NCBI RefSeq assembly: GCF_004331675.1
Contig: NZ_SJSN01000001.1
Coordinates: 124,001 to 188,000, forward strand
Reading direction: 5' to 3'
Length of the DNA: 64,000 nucleotides
DNA from: Pedobacter frigidisoli
GTDB taxonomy: Bacteria; Bacteroidota; Bacteroidia; Sphingobacteriales; Sphingobacteriaceae
The position numbers and the translations under genes are program-made. Shown piece by piece: positions 9,590 to 17,943 of this stretch. The notes beneath the pieces are model-generated. The model did not search any database and had not been told where the DNA came from. It saw nothing but the letters and a program-made list of their open reading frames with translations. Positions within the stretch are counted from its first letter, which is position 1; every line of letters begins with the position of its first letter.

Positions 9590-11671
9590 ATGAAGAAAAT
9601 ATTCATTATAGCTGCAGTTTCCTTATTGGCTCAAGGTATTTCAGCACAAACAATAGATCGAAGCCATAAACCAAAGCCTGGTCCGGCGCCCGTTATTACA
9701 TTCGGCGATCCTGTTATTTATAAATTAGCCAACGGCATAACCGTTTTGGTGGTAGAGAACCACAAACTCCCAAAAGTATCGGCAAGTTATAGCATCGATG
9801 CTGGTCCGATTACAGAAGGCACAAAAGCTGGCGTAGTTGGTTTAATGGGAAGTATGTTAAATGAAGGTACAACGACCAAAACCAAGGCACAATTCGATGA
9901 AGCGGTAGATCAATTAGGTGCAGATGTTGGCGCTAATGCATCTGGAGGTTCTGCTTCGGCATTAACCCGTTATTTTCCTCAGGCCTTTGCCCTAATGGCA
10001 GAAAGTATTCGCAAACCAGCATTTCCAGCGGCTTCATTTGAGAAATTAAAATCGCAAAATATTACGAACTTAAAATCTAGCGAGAAAAGTGCAAAGGCTA
10101 TTTCTGGTCGTGTGGTAAATGCACTCGTTTATGGCAAAAATCATCCAAACGGAGAATTTGAAACCGAAGTTTCCATTGCTGGATTAACTTTAGCTGATGT
10201 TAAGGCTGCTTATGGAAAATACGTAACTCCATCTCGTGGTTACTTAACTTTTGTAGGCGATATTAAACCAGAAGCTGCAAAAGCATTGGCAGAGAAAGCA
10301 TTTGGCGATTGGAAAGGCACTAATTTAAGCTTGCCAGTATTGGCGAAAGTTAGTAATCCTGCTAAAACCGAGGTTGATGTTATTAATGTAAGTAATGCAG
10401 TTCAATCTGAAATTACGGTGGTTAACCTAATCGATTTGCCAATGAGCAATCCAGATTATTTTCCACTTTTATTGGCCAATCAAATTTTGGGTGGTGGTTC
10501 AGAATCGAGATTATTTATGAATCTACGTGAGAAACACGCCTTTACTTATGGTGCTTACTCGAGCACAGGAGCTGGTCGTTTTCAATCGAAGTTTTCTGCA
10601 AATGCTGCGGTTAGAAACGAAAAAGTGGATAGCGCAGTAGTAGAGTTTTTGAATGAGATTAAAAACATTCGTACAGATAAGGTTTCTGCTGATGAATTAC
10701 AAAACGCAAAAAATCTTTTCAATGGATCTTTCGCTTTGGGCTTAGAAAACCCAGCCCGTACAGCTGGTTTTGCGAGCAATATTTTAATCAATAACTTACC
10801 AAAAGATTTCTACCGTACCTACTTGCAAAAAGTAAATGCCGTTACCACTGATGATATTTTAAGGGTTGCAAAGAAATATTATAACTATGACAATACACTT
10901 ATTGTCATAGTTGGTAAAACCGATGCTTTTGAAGCAGGATTAAAAAAAGCAGGATTTACAGTAAATCAGTTTGATAGTTTTGCAGCTCCAGCGAAAGCCG
11001 TAGCAGCCACAAGTACAGCAACAACAAAATCTGCAAAAGAAGTAATTGCAAGTTACATCACGGCAATAGGTGGCGAGGCTGCAATTAAAAAAATCACTTC
11101 GTTACAACAAAATGGAGAGATGGATATGCAAGGCCAAAAACTAACCGTTACCATTAAAAACATGGCACCGAACGCAAGTAGCATGGAGATTTCGATGGCA
11201 GGACAAACAGCCATGAAACAAGTTTTTAACGGAACAACTGGTTACGCCATGCAAATGGGTCAGAAAGCTGAATTAACAGGCGATGATCTTACTGAAAAGA
11301 AAGAAGATAAGGGTTTTGTAAACCAATTGTTTTATGCAACAGATGGTACAAAAGTTGAATCGGCCGGAACTGCAAAAGTTGGAACCGCTGATGCTTATAA
11401 ATTATTAATCACTTCTCCATCGGGCAAAAAGAAAACAGAATATTACGATGTAAAATCTGGTTTACTTTTAAAGGATGAGAAAACGGTAACTAAGGGTACT
11501 GTAGAAATCAGCCAATCAACGGAGTATGCTGATTATAAAAAAGTTGGTGATGTTTTATTTCCACACACCTTAACTCAAAGTGTTCAAACTCCACAAGGTG
11601 CACAAGAGTTTGCAATCGTAATTAAAGAGATCAAAATCAATCCTCCATTTAAGGCAGAAGATTTTAATTAG
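9590..11671 (+). CDS. M16-family non-catalytic subunit with a C-terminal lipoprotein-carrier-like domain
   Basis: 693 residues with a signal peptide (ends GISAQ). Residues about 45-460 are two M16 domains. The zinc motif is replaced by VGLMGSMLNEG, so this subunit is predicted inactive. The conserved LREKHAFTYGAYS region, which supplies substrate-binding residues in M16 partners, is kept. Residues about 475-693 form an extra beta-rich domain (from AKEVIASYITAIGG on) that resembles the LolA/LolB-like fold of outer-membrane lipoprotein-sorting proteins; this is a pattern judgement. It lies 32 bases after the active M16 gene and before a strong terminator, so the two form an operon. Confidence 0.88.
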   Translation: MKKIFIIAAVSLLAQGISAQTIDRSHKPKPGPAPVITFGDPVIYKLANGITVLVVENHKLPKVSASYSIDAGPITEGTKAGVVGLMGSMLNEGTTTKTKAQFDEAVDQLGADVGANASGGSASALTRYFPQAFALMAESIRKPAFPAASFEKLKSQNITNLKSSEKSAKAISGRVVNALVYGKNHPNGEFETEVSIAGLTLADVKAAYGKYVTPSRGYLTFVGDIKPEAAKALAEKAFGDWKGTNLSLPVLAKVSNPAKTEVDVINVSNAVQSEITVVNLIDLPMSNPDYFPLLLANQILGGGSESRLFMNLREKHAFTYGAYSSTGAGRFQSKFSANAAVRNEKVDSAVVEFLNEIKNIRTDKVSADELQNAKNLFNGSFALGLENPARTAGFASNILINNLPKDFYRTYLQKVNAVTTDDILRVAKKYYNYDNTLIVIVGKTDAFEAGLKKAGFTVNQFDSFAAPAKAVAATSTATTKSAKEVIASYITAIGGEAAIKKITSLQQNGEMDMQGQKLTVTIKNMAPNASSMEISMAGQTAMKQVFNGTTGYAMQMGQKAELTGDDLTEKKEDKGFVNQLFYATDGTKVESAGTAKVGTADAYKLLITSPSGKKKTEYYDVKSGLLLKDEKTVTKGTVEISQSTEYADYKKVGDVLFPHTLTQSVQTPQGAQEFAIVIKEIKINPPFKAEDFN

Positions 11672-11695
11672 AACTACTTTTCAATAAATTTTACG

Positions 11696-11735
11696 GAAGC
11701 CGTTGCATAAAAATGCAACGGCTTCTTTTTTTTAT
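11696..11735 (+). terminator. Terminator of the M16 operon
   Basis: Thirteen-base perfect stem GAAGCCGTTGCAT / ATGCAACGGCTTC with loop AAAA, then a long T-rich run. It lies 25 bases after the stop codon. Confidence 0.93.
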
Positions 11736-11924
11736 TTTTTTTCCAAGCAACCATAATAAAATGGCAAACGTAATCAACCTGAATTCAATAGTAATTCAAA
11801 TTGAAAAATTTTTGCACATGTAAAAACCATCCCAATTTTTCATTTATTCTTATTGGTTAAAAGATAACTGAGGTAGGTAGCAGGTTTTTCGATAAAGACA
11901 AAACATAAATTTATCCCGCAAGCC

Positions 11925-12485
11925 ATGACATCTAAAAACAAGGTTTTAGCAATTCTCATTATTGCATTTTTTACAATGCTTTGCATTTCAGTAAAAGCCC
12001 AAAGTTATCTTTCAAGCAACGTTAAAACAAGTTTCTTTTCATCTACTCCAATAGAAGATATCAAAGCGGCAAGCAATAAAACAACTGCGGTGCTCATTGC
12101 CAAAACGGGTGAGTTTGCCTTTCTGGTTTCGATGAAAAGCTTCGAGTTTGAAAAGAAATTGATGCAAGAGCATTTCAACGAAAATTATATCGAAAGCGAT
12201 AAATATCCTACAGCATCATTTAAAGGAAATATCCAACCCAATATCGATTGGAGTAAGGATGGCGAATATAATGTTGTGGCAAAAGGCATACTAAGTGTTC
12301 ATGGGGTAAGTAAGCCAAGAACAATAGCCACAAAAATTTCTCTTAAAAATGGAATAGCTACCATTGCTTCAGCTTTCGATGTAGCCTGTGTAGATCACGA
12401 TATTAAAATCCCAACATTGGTTTTCACCAAAATCGCGAAAGTAATTAGCGTAAAAGTTAATGGAACCCTTACTCAAAAACCCTAA
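11925..12485 (+). CDS. YceI-family periplasmic protein
   Basis: 186 residues with a signal peptide (ends ISVKAQ). It shows the YceI lipocalin-like pattern: a repeated SFEFEKKLMQEHFNENYIESDKYPTA-type segment followed by ASFKGN and a C-terminal set of strands ending VKVNGTLTQ. YceI proteins bind isoprenoid or other amphiphilic molecules in the periplasm; the ligand here is unknown. It is the first gene of a three-gene operon with a beta-barrel protein (start 4 bases after this stop) and a Rieske lipoprotein, which suggests a link to respiratory or redox chemistry in the envelope. Confidence 0.88.
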   Translation: MTSKNKVLAILIIAFFTMLCISVKAQSYLSSNVKTSFFSSTPIEDIKAASNKTTAVLIAKTGEFAFLVSMKSFEFEKKLMQEHFNENYIESDKYPTASFKGNIQPNIDWSKDGEYNVVAKGILSVHGVSKPRTIATKISLKNGIATIASAFDVACVDHDIKIPTLVFTKIAKVISVKVNGTLTQKP

Positions 12486-12489
12486 ATAC

Positions 12490-13428
12490 ATGTTAAAAAC
12501 CGCTACTCTTATTGCGCTTGCTGTTTTGCTAAACGGCAATATCTATGCACAATCAGCAGATTCATTGCTTAAAACAATGACAGATTCTACTAAAATTAAA
12601 ACACTGAATCCAACATTTAAATCAACCAGAATTGTGCTTTCACAATCTACAGAAACACAAAAGAAGCACGATTTAGATATGAGGATCCGTCACCATTTTG
12701 GAGATATTGGTGGCGAGTTTGGGAGCGCACATACACTTTATGGTCTTGATGTTGCTACCGATTTATTTATAGGTTTCGATTATGGCATTACCGATAAACT
12801 TACCGTAAGTATCGGTAGAAGCAAGCACAATGAGCTTTACAATGGCTTTATAAAATATAAACTACTAGAACAGGGCGGAGGAAAAAATGGAAATATACCG
12901 ATCAACATTACCTTTTTAGCTCAAATGGGATGGATTGCCCGAGAACCTATTGCAACAACGGAATTTCCAAGCTATGCCAATCGCTTTACCTATTTCTTAC
13001 AACCTATTTTTTCTCGAAAAATTAGTCAGCGAATATCATTACAAATTGCTCCAGCGGTGCTGCTTAGAAAAAACACAACAGAATCTCGTGATCCAGATAA
13101 CTTATTTAGTATCGGCTTTGCCGGAAGAGCCAAATTAACGAAGCGTTTATCATTTGTAGCAGATTACACGTTTGTAAATGGTTTGAATCGACCGTCAGAT
13201 TTAGCGCAGAAATTCTATAATCCATTGGGTGTAGGATTGGAAATTGAAACTGGCGGCCACGTATTCTCGCTCAATTTTATGAATTCGGAATACATATCAG
13301 AAAACAGTTTTATTCCCGACACCAAAAAATCGTGGAAGCATGGAGGCGTTCGATTTGGCTTTACCATATCAAGAAACTTCACCTTGTTTAAATCAAAAGA
13401 TAAAGACCTTCAATCTAAAATATACTAA
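12490..13428 (+). CDS. DUF5777-like outer-membrane beta-barrel protein
   Basis: 312 residues from the ATG at 12490. A longer frame from 12460 would overlap the previous gene, and the later ATG places a normal signal peptide (MLKTATLIALAVLLNGNIYAQ, split at AQ) at the N-terminus. The mature part has alternating strands (LDMRIRHHFGDIGGEF, KLTVSIGRSKHNELYNGF, FTYFLQPIFSRKISQRISLQI) typical of a small outer-membrane barrel. It resembles the DUF5777 barrel proteins of Bacteroidota. It sits between YceI and a Rieske protein in one operon. Its role is unknown; an envelope partner for those proteins is an inference. Confidence 0.8.
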   Translation: MLKTATLIALAVLLNGNIYAQSADSLLKTMTDSTKIKTLNPTFKSTRIVLSQSTETQKKHDLDMRIRHHFGDIGGEFGSAHTLYGLDVATDLFIGFDYGITDKLTVSIGRSKHNELYNGFIKYKLLEQGGGKNGNIPINITFLAQMGWIAREPIATTEFPSYANRFTYFLQPIFSRKISQRISLQIAPAVLLRKNTTESRDPDNLFSIGFAGRAKLTKRLSFVADYTFVNGLNRPSDLAQKFYNPLGVGLEIETGGHVFSLNFMNSEYISENSFIPDTKKSWKHGGVRFGFTISRNFTLFKSKDKDLQSKIY

Positions 13429-13438
13429 CAAAAAAATT

Positions 13439-13885
13439 ATGGAACGTAACGAATTTATCAAATCATTAGGCTTGGGCGTTGCCTTAGTATGCACGGGTTC
13501 GTGCTTTTCAGCTTGTGGAAAAAAGAGCGACACTCCAACTCCCGATCCAGCTGGTGGCGGAACACCGGGAACAACTGCAAGTGTAGATTTAAGCACTCAA
13601 ATATTAACTGTTGGTGCATCTCTGGTGGTTAAAAGTATTTTATTTATTCGCACCGCCACAGGAAATGCAGCAAGCTCATTCTCTGCAACGCAAGCCATTT
13701 GCCCACATCAAGGTGGCGCTTTAAGTTTTATACAGGCTAGTAATTACATTCAATGTTCATTACATGCGGCAAGATATACAACTGCGGGTTCTATTCTAGC
13801 CCAACCGAGTGATGGTGGTACAACAACTGCATTGAAAGTTTATCCGCTAACCATTTCAGGGAATACACTTACAGCAACAACTTAG
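13439..13885 (+). CDS. Rieske [2Fe-2S] lipoprotein
   Basis: 148 residues from the ATG at 13439. An upstream in-frame extension to 13340 would run into the barrel gene and bury the signal. The N-terminus (MERNEFIKSLGLGVALVC) leads to a lipobox-like CFSAC, so it is likely a lipid-anchored periplasmic protein. Cluster ligands are seen as CPHQGG and, 15 residues after the His, CSLHAA, giving C-x-H-x15-C-x2-H. A single small Rieske domain with no oxygenase partner nearby suggests an electron-transfer protein. It is the last gene of the YceI/barrel/Rieske operon. Confidence 0.87.
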   Translation: MERNEFIKSLGLGVALVCTGSCFSACGKKSDTPTPDPAGGGTPGTTASVDLSTQILTVGASLVVKSILFIRTATGNAASSFSATQAICPHQGGALSFIQASNYIQCSLHAARYTTAGSILAQPSDGGTTTALKVYPLTISGNTLTATT

Positions 13886-13903
13886 TTTTTGTTTTTTAGG
13901 GTT

Positions 13904-13936
13904 AAGCAGTATCATCTTTTTGGTACTGCTTTTTTC
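13904..13936 (+). terminator. Terminator after the Rieske gene
   Basis: Stem AAGCAGTA / TACTGCTT with a 12-base loop and a T run, between convergent genes. Confidence 0.75.
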
Positions 13937-13950
13937 GTAAAAGTGGTTTT

Positions 13951-15093
13951 TTAAACCGATACATTTTGGCCTTTTACATCAAATGCATCTCGCAAACCGA
14001 TAGCCAAAACATTAAAGGCATATACCGTTAACATAATGGCCAATCCTGGCAAAATGGCTAAATAAGCGGCATCCATAATGATGTAACCATAATGCTCCTT
14101 AATCATACTTCCCCAACTTGGCATGGGCGGTTGGGCACCGAAACCCAAAAAGCTTAAACCTGTTTCTAATAAAATGGCAGATGCAAAATTGGATGAGGCA
14201 ACAACTAAAATTGGCCCGGCAATATTTGGCAAAATGTGTTTAATAATCGTCCTACTTGTGCTAAAACCTAATGCTCTGGCTGCTTCTACGAACTCTACTT
14301 CCTTAAGTGCCATTACTTGTCCGCGTACCAAACGAGCAACATCTACCCAGGTAGATAATCCAACTGCGATAAATATTTGCCAGAAACCTTTACCCAAAGC
14401 GAATGAGATGGCAATAACGAGGAGCAATGAAGGTAGTGACCAAACTACATTCATAAACCAACTGATAGAGGCATCAATTTTACCACCAAAATAACCTGCG
14501 ACAGCGCCTAAAGTCACGCCAATAAACAAGGAAATTAAAACTGCCATTAAACCTACGGAGAGCGAAACCCGAATGCCTAATATCAATCTGCTTAATAAAT
14601 CCCGACCATAGATATCTGTACCTAACCAATATGTTTTTTCATATACATTAAATTTTTCAAACAATGTGGCTGGAGTTCCTAATTTGGAATATGGCATACA
14701 TCTAGGGCATATTTCGCTTAACTTGTAGCTAATCTCTTGCGCTTTCTCCTCTTCGCCGATGTAAGGCGTTATGAAAACATCATTGTTTACGATTCTGTAA
14801 GATGTAATTGGAATACTTGAGATATCTGACTTTTGCCCCTCTAGCATCCGCTCAAAAAAACCAACCTGTTTTACATTGGGATTTTTGCCAACAATAATAA
14901 ATTTAAAAGTTCGCCCAGGTTTCTTTTTATTTAATTGTAAAACCTGCGTATTGGCATAAGGCGTATGATCTGGAGTAATCAAATAGCCCAAAACGCCAAT
15001 TAGCATCAACAATAAAATAAAAATGAGACCGCCAAAAGCAAGCTTATTTCTTTTAAATTTTATCCAAACCTTCTTCGATGGGCTATTATCCAT
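13951..15093 (-). CDS. Peptide/nickel-type ABC transporter permease (OppC/DppC-like)
   Basis: 380 residues. One membrane segment at about 15-38 is followed by an unusually long non-membrane insert (about 40-145, with an ICPRC pair), then five membrane segments of the BPD_transp_1 domain. The EAA loop that binds the ATPase is clear: EVEFVEAARALGFSTSRTI...LPNIAGP. It would form one half of an inner-membrane oligopeptide channel. No ATPase, partner permease or binding protein lies in this window, so the partner subunits must be elsewhere. Its start overlaps the stop of the upstream glycosyltransferase gene by one base (TAATG), so the two are translationally coupled. Confidence 0.87.
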   Translation of the reverse strand: MDNSPSKKVWIKFKRNKLAFGGLIFILLLMLIGVLGYLITPDHTPYANTQVLQLNKKKPGRTFKFIIVGKNPNVKQVGFFERMLEGQKSDISSIPITSYRIVNNDVFITPYIGEEEKAQEISYKLSEICPRCMPYSKLGTPATLFEKFNVYEKTYWLGTDIYGRDLLSRLILGIRVSLSVGLMAVLISLFIGVTLGAVAGYFGGKIDASISWFMNVVWSLPSLLLVIAISFALGKGFWQIFIAVGLSTWVDVARLVRGQVMALKEVEFVEAARALGFSTSRTIIKHILPNIAGPILVVASSNFASAILLETGLSFLGFGAQPPMPSWGSMIKEHYGYIIMDAAYLAILPGLAIMLTVYAFNVLAIGLRDAFDVKGQNVSV

Positions 15094-16229
15094 TATCTAA
15101 CCATTCTGCCTTTCCAATTGTACTTCCCACTATTTCCGGCAATACCGATGTAAACCATATAAAGTACATGCAAAACATTTAAAATAGGGATTAAAACGAG
15201 TAAACTTCGCCTTTTTGCAAAGCCTGTTACATCCCATAAAAATAATGTTTCTAAAACCATTTTAACCAATAATTGATAAAATGTGATGGTTAAAAAACCC
15301 GGAAGAAATAAACCTGTAATAAAGTTTGCTAAAATGCTGAGGTTGAAGATCCAAATCAATACACCCAAAACTATAATAGCCTTATTTTTATAACGTGTAC
15401 TTTTCGATGCCCACCGTTTTCTTTGCTGGATAAACGACCTTAAATTCTCCTTGGCATGCGTGTAAACAATGGCTTCTCGGTTTTTCAAAAAGCCAATTTT
15501 ATCAGGATATTTTGCGGCGATTTTGTGCAATAATAATTCATCATCACCAGAAGCTAAATCATCTATTCCCTGAAAGCCACCAACCTCGTAAAAGGTAGAT
15601 TTTTCGTAAGCCAAGTTTGCGCCATTACAAGTTGATGGTTGTTTATTTCCAATAGTTGATGCGCCCAAGCCAATTAAATAAAGAAATTCTAAAGATTGTA
15701 ACCGTTCAAAAAAGCTCTTTTCCTCGAAATAGGCTACCGGAGAAGAAATCATTTTATAACCTTTATCCTCATAAAAATTTACAACAGATGTAAGCCATTT
15801 TGTACCCATTACACAATCAGCATCAGTAGTAATTATTAAACTACCAGAACAAGAACCAATGGCCGTTTGAATGGCTTTTTTCTTATAAGAATTAAGAGCC
15901 CTGTCTTCATTTAGCTTAATGAGCCTCACTCCCCTATCGCGATATGATTCTACTATTTCGGCTGTTTTATCCGTAGAGTGGTCATCAATGAAAATAATTT
16001 CCGTTAAGTGTTTCGGATAGTCTTGGCCGACTAAAGCATCAATTGTTCTCTTAATGTTTAGCTCCTCATCGCGAGCAGCAACAATAACCGAAACTTTAGT
16101 GTTAAGTTCTAATTTGCTGGCTATAAAAAATGTTAAACTGTGCCAACCTTTAATAAAACTAAGCACGAGAGAACCGTAGATTAAGGTTAAGGCAGCGGAT
16201 ATTAGACTAATTAGTTTTAAGATTTCCAA
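15093..16229 (-). CDS. Membrane-bound family 2 glycosyltransferase
   Basis: 378 residues. An N-terminal membrane helix is followed by a GT-A domain: KVSVIVAARDEELNIKRTIDAL, then EIIFIDDHSTDKTAEI, then TTDADC (the DxD metal site), and later a GDDEL acceptor-site motif and QQRKRWASK (the QxxRW-like motif). Three or four membrane helices end the protein. This layout is that of processive or polyprenyl-linked GT2 enzymes making polysaccharide or glycolipid. Its start overlaps the preceding flippase-like gene by 23 bases. The product of the pair is not known; an envelope glycolipid or glycan is inferred. Confidence 0.87.
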   Translation of the reverse strand: MEILKLISLISAALTLIYGSLVLSFIKGWHSLTFFIASKLELNTKVSVIVAARDEELNIKRTIDALVGQDYPKHLTEIIFIDDHSTDKTAEIVESYRDRGVRLIKLNEDRALNSYKKKAIQTAIGSCSGSLIITTDADCVMGTKWLTSVVNFYEDKGYKMISSPVAYFEEKSFFERLQSLEFLYLIGLGASTIGNKQPSTCNGANLAYEKSTFYEVGGFQGIDDLASGDDELLLHKIAAKYPDKIGFLKNREAIVYTHAKENLRSFIQQRKRWASKSTRYKNKAIIVLGVLIWIFNLSILANFITGLFLPGFLTITFYQLLVKMVLETLFLWDVTGFAKRRSLLVLIPILNVLHVLYMVYIGIAGNSGKYNWKGRMVR

Positions 16230-17205
16230 AAAAGTTAAGTTTAAAGACGAAATATGAGCCTAAGATAGCAGGAATAATAATATTTATGAGCCAAATACTC
16301 GCAGTACACGCAATAACAGCCACATGTTGATCCGTAACATGTTTAAATAATTCTACCGCAGTTACGCTTCTAATTCCAACATCAAACAAATCTAAGGAAG
16401 GCAAAGCAGATTGTACCAAGAACAAGAGGCAAGTCATCATTACGATATCTGCATATTGCAAACCCGGAATTAACCACACAAATAAAATGAAATATTGAGA
16501 ACTGAAAACGATATATCTCGCCAAGCAAAATAAGATGATTCGAAAAAGTTCACCTTTTCGATACCTACCTAAAATACTGTAAAACTTCTTATATTTTCTA
16601 GTGAATTTAAAGGAGAGTAGCATTCCATTTAACCAGCGGATGTTGAAATAAAACACCAAAAAGAACAGGGCGAAAATGGTGGCAAAGAATACAATTGCAA
16701 TGAAAAACACATTGTCCATCGGGACAAATCTATAAATGAAAAAACAGGCAGCAATGGCTCCAAAAACGTTCGTTAAAACCAACTGACCAATACTTCCTAC
16801 AGACATGGCCACTATTCCAACTATTCTTCTTTTTGGGGATAGAAAGAAAACCCTGCCTCCATATTCACCCAACCTATTGGGCGTGAAGATTGCCAAAGTT
16901 AAGCCACAGAAGACAGATTCTATTGCCCTGTAAAAGCTGATGCTTTCGATATGGCTCATTAATCGTTTCCATTTCGCAGCTTCTAAAAACCAGTTTACAA
17001 ACATGAGCAAAACTACCAGCCCAATTACAGTTACAATCTCAGTTGTGGGAATATCTTTTAAGAGTGATCTAAAATCTTCGAGGTTTTTATTCGCAACGAG
17101 TTTATGGTAGATAAACCAAAAGGCAAATACTACGATTGCAATTTTTATAAGGATTGATAATATTTTTTTGTTCTTGCCTGTCAAGATGCTCTTTTTAGAT
17201 TGCAA
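16207..17205 (-). CDS. Flippase-like integral membrane protein (LPG synthase TM/UPF0104 family)
   Basis: 332 residues with about eight membrane segments. It shows family motifs of the lysylphosphatidylglycerol-synthase transmembrane domain: a LFVNWFLEAAKWKRL-like stretch near 70-85, then NRLGEYGGRVFFL (the conserved PxRxGE-type motif) and a C-terminal LPSLDLFDVGIRSV. It has no soluble aminoacyl-transferase domain. Members often act with glycosyltransferases in lipid-linked sugar metabolism, which fits the overlapping GT2 gene downstream. Its start lies close to ruvC on the other strand. Confidence 0.82.
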   Translation of the reverse strand: MQSKKSILTGKNKKILSILIKIAIVVFAFWFIYHKLVANKNLEDFRSLLKDIPTTEIVTVIGLVVLLMFVNWFLEAAKWKRLMSHIESISFYRAIESVFCGLTLAIFTPNRLGEYGGRVFFLSPKRRIVGIVAMSVGSIGQLVLTNVFGAIAACFFIYRFVPMDNVFFIAIVFFATIFALFFLVFYFNIRWLNGMLLSFKFTRKYKKFYSILGRYRKGELFRIILFCLARYIVFSSQYFILFVWLIPGLQYADIVMMTCLLFLVQSALPSLDLFDVGIRSVTAVELFKHVTDQHVAVIACTASIWLINIIIPAILGSYFVFKLNFFGNLKTN

Positions 17206-17225
17206 ATATGCTTAATATTGCTGTA

Positions 17226-17813
17226 ATGTTGAACGAAAAAAAGGAACGGATAATTATGGGCATCGATCCAGGTACTGCGGTAATGGGTTATGGCGTAATT
17301 TTAGAGAAAGGAAACAAAACAGAGTTAATCAGTTTAGGCATTGTTAAGATGACACATCTCGATGATCCTTTTTTAAAACTTCAGCGAATTTTCGAAAAAA
17401 CAGTTATACTCATCGATCAATACAAACCAGATGTGTTGGCTATTGAGGCGCCCTTTTATAGTAAAAACATTCAGGTTCTTTTAAAGCTTGCAAGAGCACA
17501 GGGCATTGCAATTGCGGCGGCATTATCAAGAGATGTTGCAGTAACAGAATATTCGCCCCGAAAGATTAAACAATCTATCACCGGTAATGGCAACGCAACC
17601 AAAGAGCAAGTTGCTGCAATGTTGCAACGCTTATTAAATTTTAAGGAAACACCAGAATTTTTAGATGCGACCGATGGTTTGGCGGTGGCAGTTTGTCATT
17701 CGTTTCAAAAGATAACTACAAGCGGCAAATCTAAAACCTATTCTGGCTGGGAATCTTTTGTAACTGATAATAAAACAAAGGTTAAAGGATTAGCAGTGAA
17801 AGTTAAGAAATAG
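17226..17813 (+). CDS. ruvC: Crossover junction endodeoxyribonuclease RuvC
   Basis: 195 residues from the ATG at 17226; an in-frame ATG at 17208 would add six residues and is possible. RuvC resolves Holliday junctions in homologous recombination. The four acidic catalytic residues are visible: the Asp in MGIDPGTAVMGYG, the Glu in AIEAPFYSKN and two Asps in FLDATDGLAVAVCH. The C-terminal lysine-rich tail is slightly longer than usual. It is divergent from the flippase-like gene with only 2-20 bases between starts, so the promoters must overlap coding DNA. ruvA and ruvB are not in the window. Confidence 0.95.
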   Translation: MLNEKKERIIMGIDPGTAVMGYGVILEKGNKTELISLGIVKMTHLDDPFLKLQRIFEKTVILIDQYKPDVLAIEAPFYSKNIQVLLKLARAQGIAIAAALSRDVAVTEYSPRKIKQSITGNGNATKEQVAAMLQRLLNFKETPEFLDATDGLAVAVCHSFQKITTSGKSKTYSGWESFVTDNKTKVKGLAVKVKK

Positions 17814-17828
17814 ATGCTATCGAAAAAT

Positions 17829-17912
17829 CGTCATTGCGAGGTACGAAGCAATCTTAAAGCGCTGGGTTATATTAGCGATAGTTGTAAGATTGCTTCGTAC
17901 CTCGCAAAGATG
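17829..17912. repeat. 84-bp dispersed palindromic element, copy 1
   Basis: Two 28-base arms (17829-17856 and 17885-17912) are inverted copies with about 26 of 28 positions matching, around a 28-base centre. A second copy of identical length lies at 51184-51267. The arm core is GCGAGGTACGAAGCAATCTT. It looks like a REP/MITE-type non-coding element. Confidence 0.88.
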
Positions 17913-17943
17913 GGTATATCAAGAAATTAACGCTGATTATTCA

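Noticed and set aside
13340..13438. Longer N-terminus for the Rieske protein
   Set aside because: It overlaps the barrel gene and would put a non-conserved stretch before the lipoprotein signal.
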